From contig NZ_SSOM01000074.1 in assembly GCF_029871235.1 (NCBI RefSeq), positions 1-64,000 of the forward strand: DNA of 64,000 nt, in the 5' to 3' direction. The stretch is from Pseudomonas sp. BN411. GTDB taxonomy: Bacteria; Pseudomonadota; Gammaproteobacteria; Pseudomonadales; Pseudomonadaceae. How positions within the stretch are numbered: position 1 is the first letter of the stretch; every line of letters begins with the position of its first letter. The position numbers and the translations under genes are program-made. Shown here piece by piece: positions 62,441 to 64,000 of this stretch. Below the pieces are notes generated by a model that was given only the letters and a program-made list of their open reading frames with translations, was not told the origin of the DNA and ran no database searches.

Positions 62441-64000
62441 ATGAAAACGACGCCAGCAACACCGGCGAAGTCTGCGTCCTTCGACGGGGGAGAGGAATGG
62501 CACAGTCTCGACTGGGCCGAAATCCAAATCTCCGTTCGGAAAACGCAGCTGAAGATCGCGCAGGCAACTGGGGCGGGTAACTGGCGCAGGGTTAAACGCC
62601 TGCAACGGTTACTGACCCACTCGTTTCATGGCCGCTGTTTAGCCGTGCGACGAGTCACGGAGAACCGGGGTCGCAAGACTCCGGGCGTAGATGGAGCAAC
62701 ATGGGCAACGCCCAGCGCCAAGCTACGGGCTGTGATAAGTCTGTCCAAGAAAAGGGGATACAGGGCCCAACCGCTCCGGCGGGTGTGGATTCCCAAACCC
62801 GGCAAGGCGGAAAAGCGACCGCTAGGCATCCCGACCATGTTGGATCGTGCCATGCAAGCGCTGTATCTACTTGCCCTAGAACCCGTCGTCGAAAGCACCA
62901 GCGACCCGAGGAGTTATGGCTTCAGGCCAGATCGGGCAACTACCGACGCAATGGTGGAACTCTTCCATCTGTTGTCCACGCCGGTCGCTCCGACCTGGGT
63001 GATGGAAGGGGACATCAAAGGGTTCTTCGACAACATCAACCACGACTGGCTCATCAAAAACGTCCCCATGGACAAGATGATGCTCAGGAAATGGTTGAGG
63101 GCCGGGGTGGTTGACCGGAGACAATTCGCAGCCACGGAAGCCGGGACGCCACAAGGTGGGATCATCTCCCCCTGTCTGGCGAACGTCACTCTGAACGGCC
63201 TGGAAATCCAGCTGAAACGCCACTTGGCACGGAAGCTTGGGGTCAAAAAGGCCGAGAAGACGAAGGTTCAGGTAGTGAGGTATGCGGACGACTTTGTCAT
63301 CGCAGCTGACTCGAAAGAGCTACTGCAGGACGAGGTTCGGCCTTGGGTAGAACAATTCCTAGCTGTTCGAGGGGTTGAGCTTTCCAGGGAGAAAACGCAC
63401 ATCACGCACATCCTGGACGGATTCGACTTCCTAGGGTGGAACTTCAGGAAATACGTGCCGAAATCGCCCAGACGGAAGACCAAGCTGCTTATCAAGCCCT
63501 CTAGGAAGAACGTCTCGGCGTTTTACCGAAAAGTGAGCGAGATAGTAAGAAACAGCGGGGCACTGACGCAGGACGCCTTAATCGGCCAACTGAACCCGGT
63601 ACTGAAAGGGTGGTCGCAATACCACTCCCAGGTAGTGGCGAAACGTACCTTCAACACGCTAGACCACATGATCCACTGGCGAGTCTGGAGGTGGGCGAAG
63701 CGCAGGCACCCTAATAAGTCCGCCAAATGGATTAGGAAGAAGTACTTCCACTACATAGGCGGTCGAAGATGGGTGTTCGCGCATCCCTATAAAAGTGACA
63801 AAGGAAAATCCGGCTGCCGGCGGTTGTTTTTGCTGGCAAAGGTGGAAATCAAAAGGGGAAAACGTCTACCGCTGGCTTACCAGCCTTACGACGCGAAACA
63901 GGAGCTGAAATGGGAGGATCTGAGAGTCCAACGGATGCAGCACAAGCTGCAGTACCGGGGGCAAATCCTCAGGCTCTTCCGGAGACAGCGTGGGGTTTGC
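62441..64000 (+). CDS. Group II intron reverse transcriptase/maturase (3' truncated by window edge)
   Basis: LtrA-type intron-encoded protein, 520 codons visible and no stop before the window end. AGGAGG at 62430-62435 precedes the ATG. The N-terminal domain (about 20-90) is the RVT_N type found in chloroplast-like intron proteins. The reverse transcriptase domain includes DPRSYGFRP, the first catalytic Asp191 (EGDIKGFFDNI), GTPQGGIISP, and the YADD box (281-284). The maturase/X domain follows (LKGWSQYH). The last visible residues RLFRRQRGVC look like the start of an HNH endonuclease. Codons such as CTA, ATA, AGG and AGA are much more frequent than in neighbouring genes. Confidence 0.93.
   Translation, partial: MKTTPATPAKSASFDGGEEWHSLDWAEIQISVRKTQLKIAQATGAGNWRRVKRLQRLLTHSFHGRCLAVRRVTENRGRKTPGVDGATWATPSAKLRAVISLSKKRGYRAQPLRRVWIPKPGKAEKRPLGIPTMLDRAMQALYLLALEPVVESTSDPRSYGFRPDRATTDAMVELFHLLSTPVAPTWVMEGDIKGFFDNINHDWLIKNVPMDKMMLRKWLRAGVVDRRQFAATEAGTPQGGIISPCLANVTLNGLEIQLKRHLARKLGVKKAEKTKVQVVRYADDFVIAADSKELLQDEVRPWVEQFLAVRGVELSREKTHITHILDGFDFLGWNFRKYVPKSPRRKTKLLIKPSRKNVSAFYRKVSEIVRNSGALTQDALIGQLNPVLKGWSQYHSQVVAKRTFNTLDHMIHWRVWRWAKRRHPNKSAKWIRKKYFHYIGGRRWVFAHPYKSDKGKSGCRRLFLLAKVEIKRGKRLPLAYQPYDAKQELKWEDLRVQRMQHKLQYRGQILRLFRRQRGVC

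Larger units (their letters stand above)
61379..64000 (+). mobile_element. Group II intron with intron-encoded protein (3' end outside window)
   Basis: Retroelement that splices as RNA and moves by reverse transcription. The probable 5' end is GTGCG at 61379, matching the GUGYG consensus, and the first bases form the stem GCGACACG/CGTGTCGTGC. Base composition drops relative to flanking genes. A maturase-type reverse transcriptase occupies 62441 onward and is still open at 64000, so domains V, VI and the 3' exon lie beyond the window. The insertion is 77 bases upstream of the M16 gene start, in the presumed leader of the next core gene (ftsY in related genomes, by memory). I could not confirm the 3' boundary. 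Confidence 0.85.

Noticed and set aside
61379-64000. Group IIC intron inserted after a terminator
   Set aside because: No terminator stem lies directly upstream of 61379, and the protein has an RVT_N domain and an apparent HNH start, which fit the chloroplast-like class better.

Overview
The window is a GC-rich (roughly 65%) stretch of a Pseudomonas chromosome. Gene content and order follow the P. aeruginosa lineage: aguRBA, the spu locus, lgt-thyA, folA, ilvD, mutM, coaD, rsmD and a pair of M16 peptidases occur in the order I recall for PAO1 (about PA0292 to PA0372). Dispersed palindromic repeats of the Pseudomonas REP type lie between genes, and three features (a sulfonate block, an exopolysaccharide-like block and a group II intron) look like lineage-specific differences. 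The species cannot be named from the sequence alone. I saw no rRNA, tRNA, CRISPR array, prophage or insertion sequence.

Layout. 1-1302: 3' part of an OprD-family porin. 1768-6658: sulfonate-sulfur acquisition (lsfA, then ssuA-D-C-B-F, without ssuE). 6884-9796: agmatine to putrescine (aguA, aguB, regulator aguR), all on the minus strand. 9978-22095: polyamine uptake and catabolism, with a binding protein and spuI on the minus strand diverging from spuABCDEFGH. AguA/AguB make putrescine, SpuDEFGH import polyamines, and SpuI, SpuB, SpuC and SpuA carry them through the gamma-glutamyl and transaminase routes. 22206-34701: housekeeping and unknown genes (TANGO2-like, TauE-like, lgt, thyA, RNase T2, a DUF3482 GTPase/DUF2868 membrane pair, two NCS2 nucleobase permeases around folA and a phosphodiesterase). 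34910-49934: ilvD, rlmI, an HDOD protein, mutM, an acyltransferase, a Na/Pi cotransporter, ggt, ferredoxin, coaD, and an oxidoreductase group (GMC enzyme, Tat protein, aldehyde dehydrogenase) diverging from its likely TetR regulator at 50192.

50941-56804 is the most interesting part. Four tightly packed plus-strand genes encode (i) a protein with a 12-cysteine TackOD1-like zinc-ribbon region and a degenerate GGDEF domain that keeps the RxxD c-di-GMP I-site, (ii) a membrane family-2 glycosyltransferase, (iii) a TolC-like outer-membrane protein fused to a probable glycosidase-type barrel, and (iv) an HlyD-like periplasmic adaptor. Together they read as a compact c-di-GMP-controlled exopolysaccharide synthesis and export machine that I cannot match to Pel, Psl, alginate or cellulose.

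56815-61302 returns to core genes (YheT-like hydrolase, rsmD, an M16 pair). From 61379 to the window end lies a group II intron: about 1.06 kb of structured RNA, then a reverse transcriptase/maturase open to the last base. In related genomes the next gene is ftsY, so the intron probably sits in the ftsY leader.
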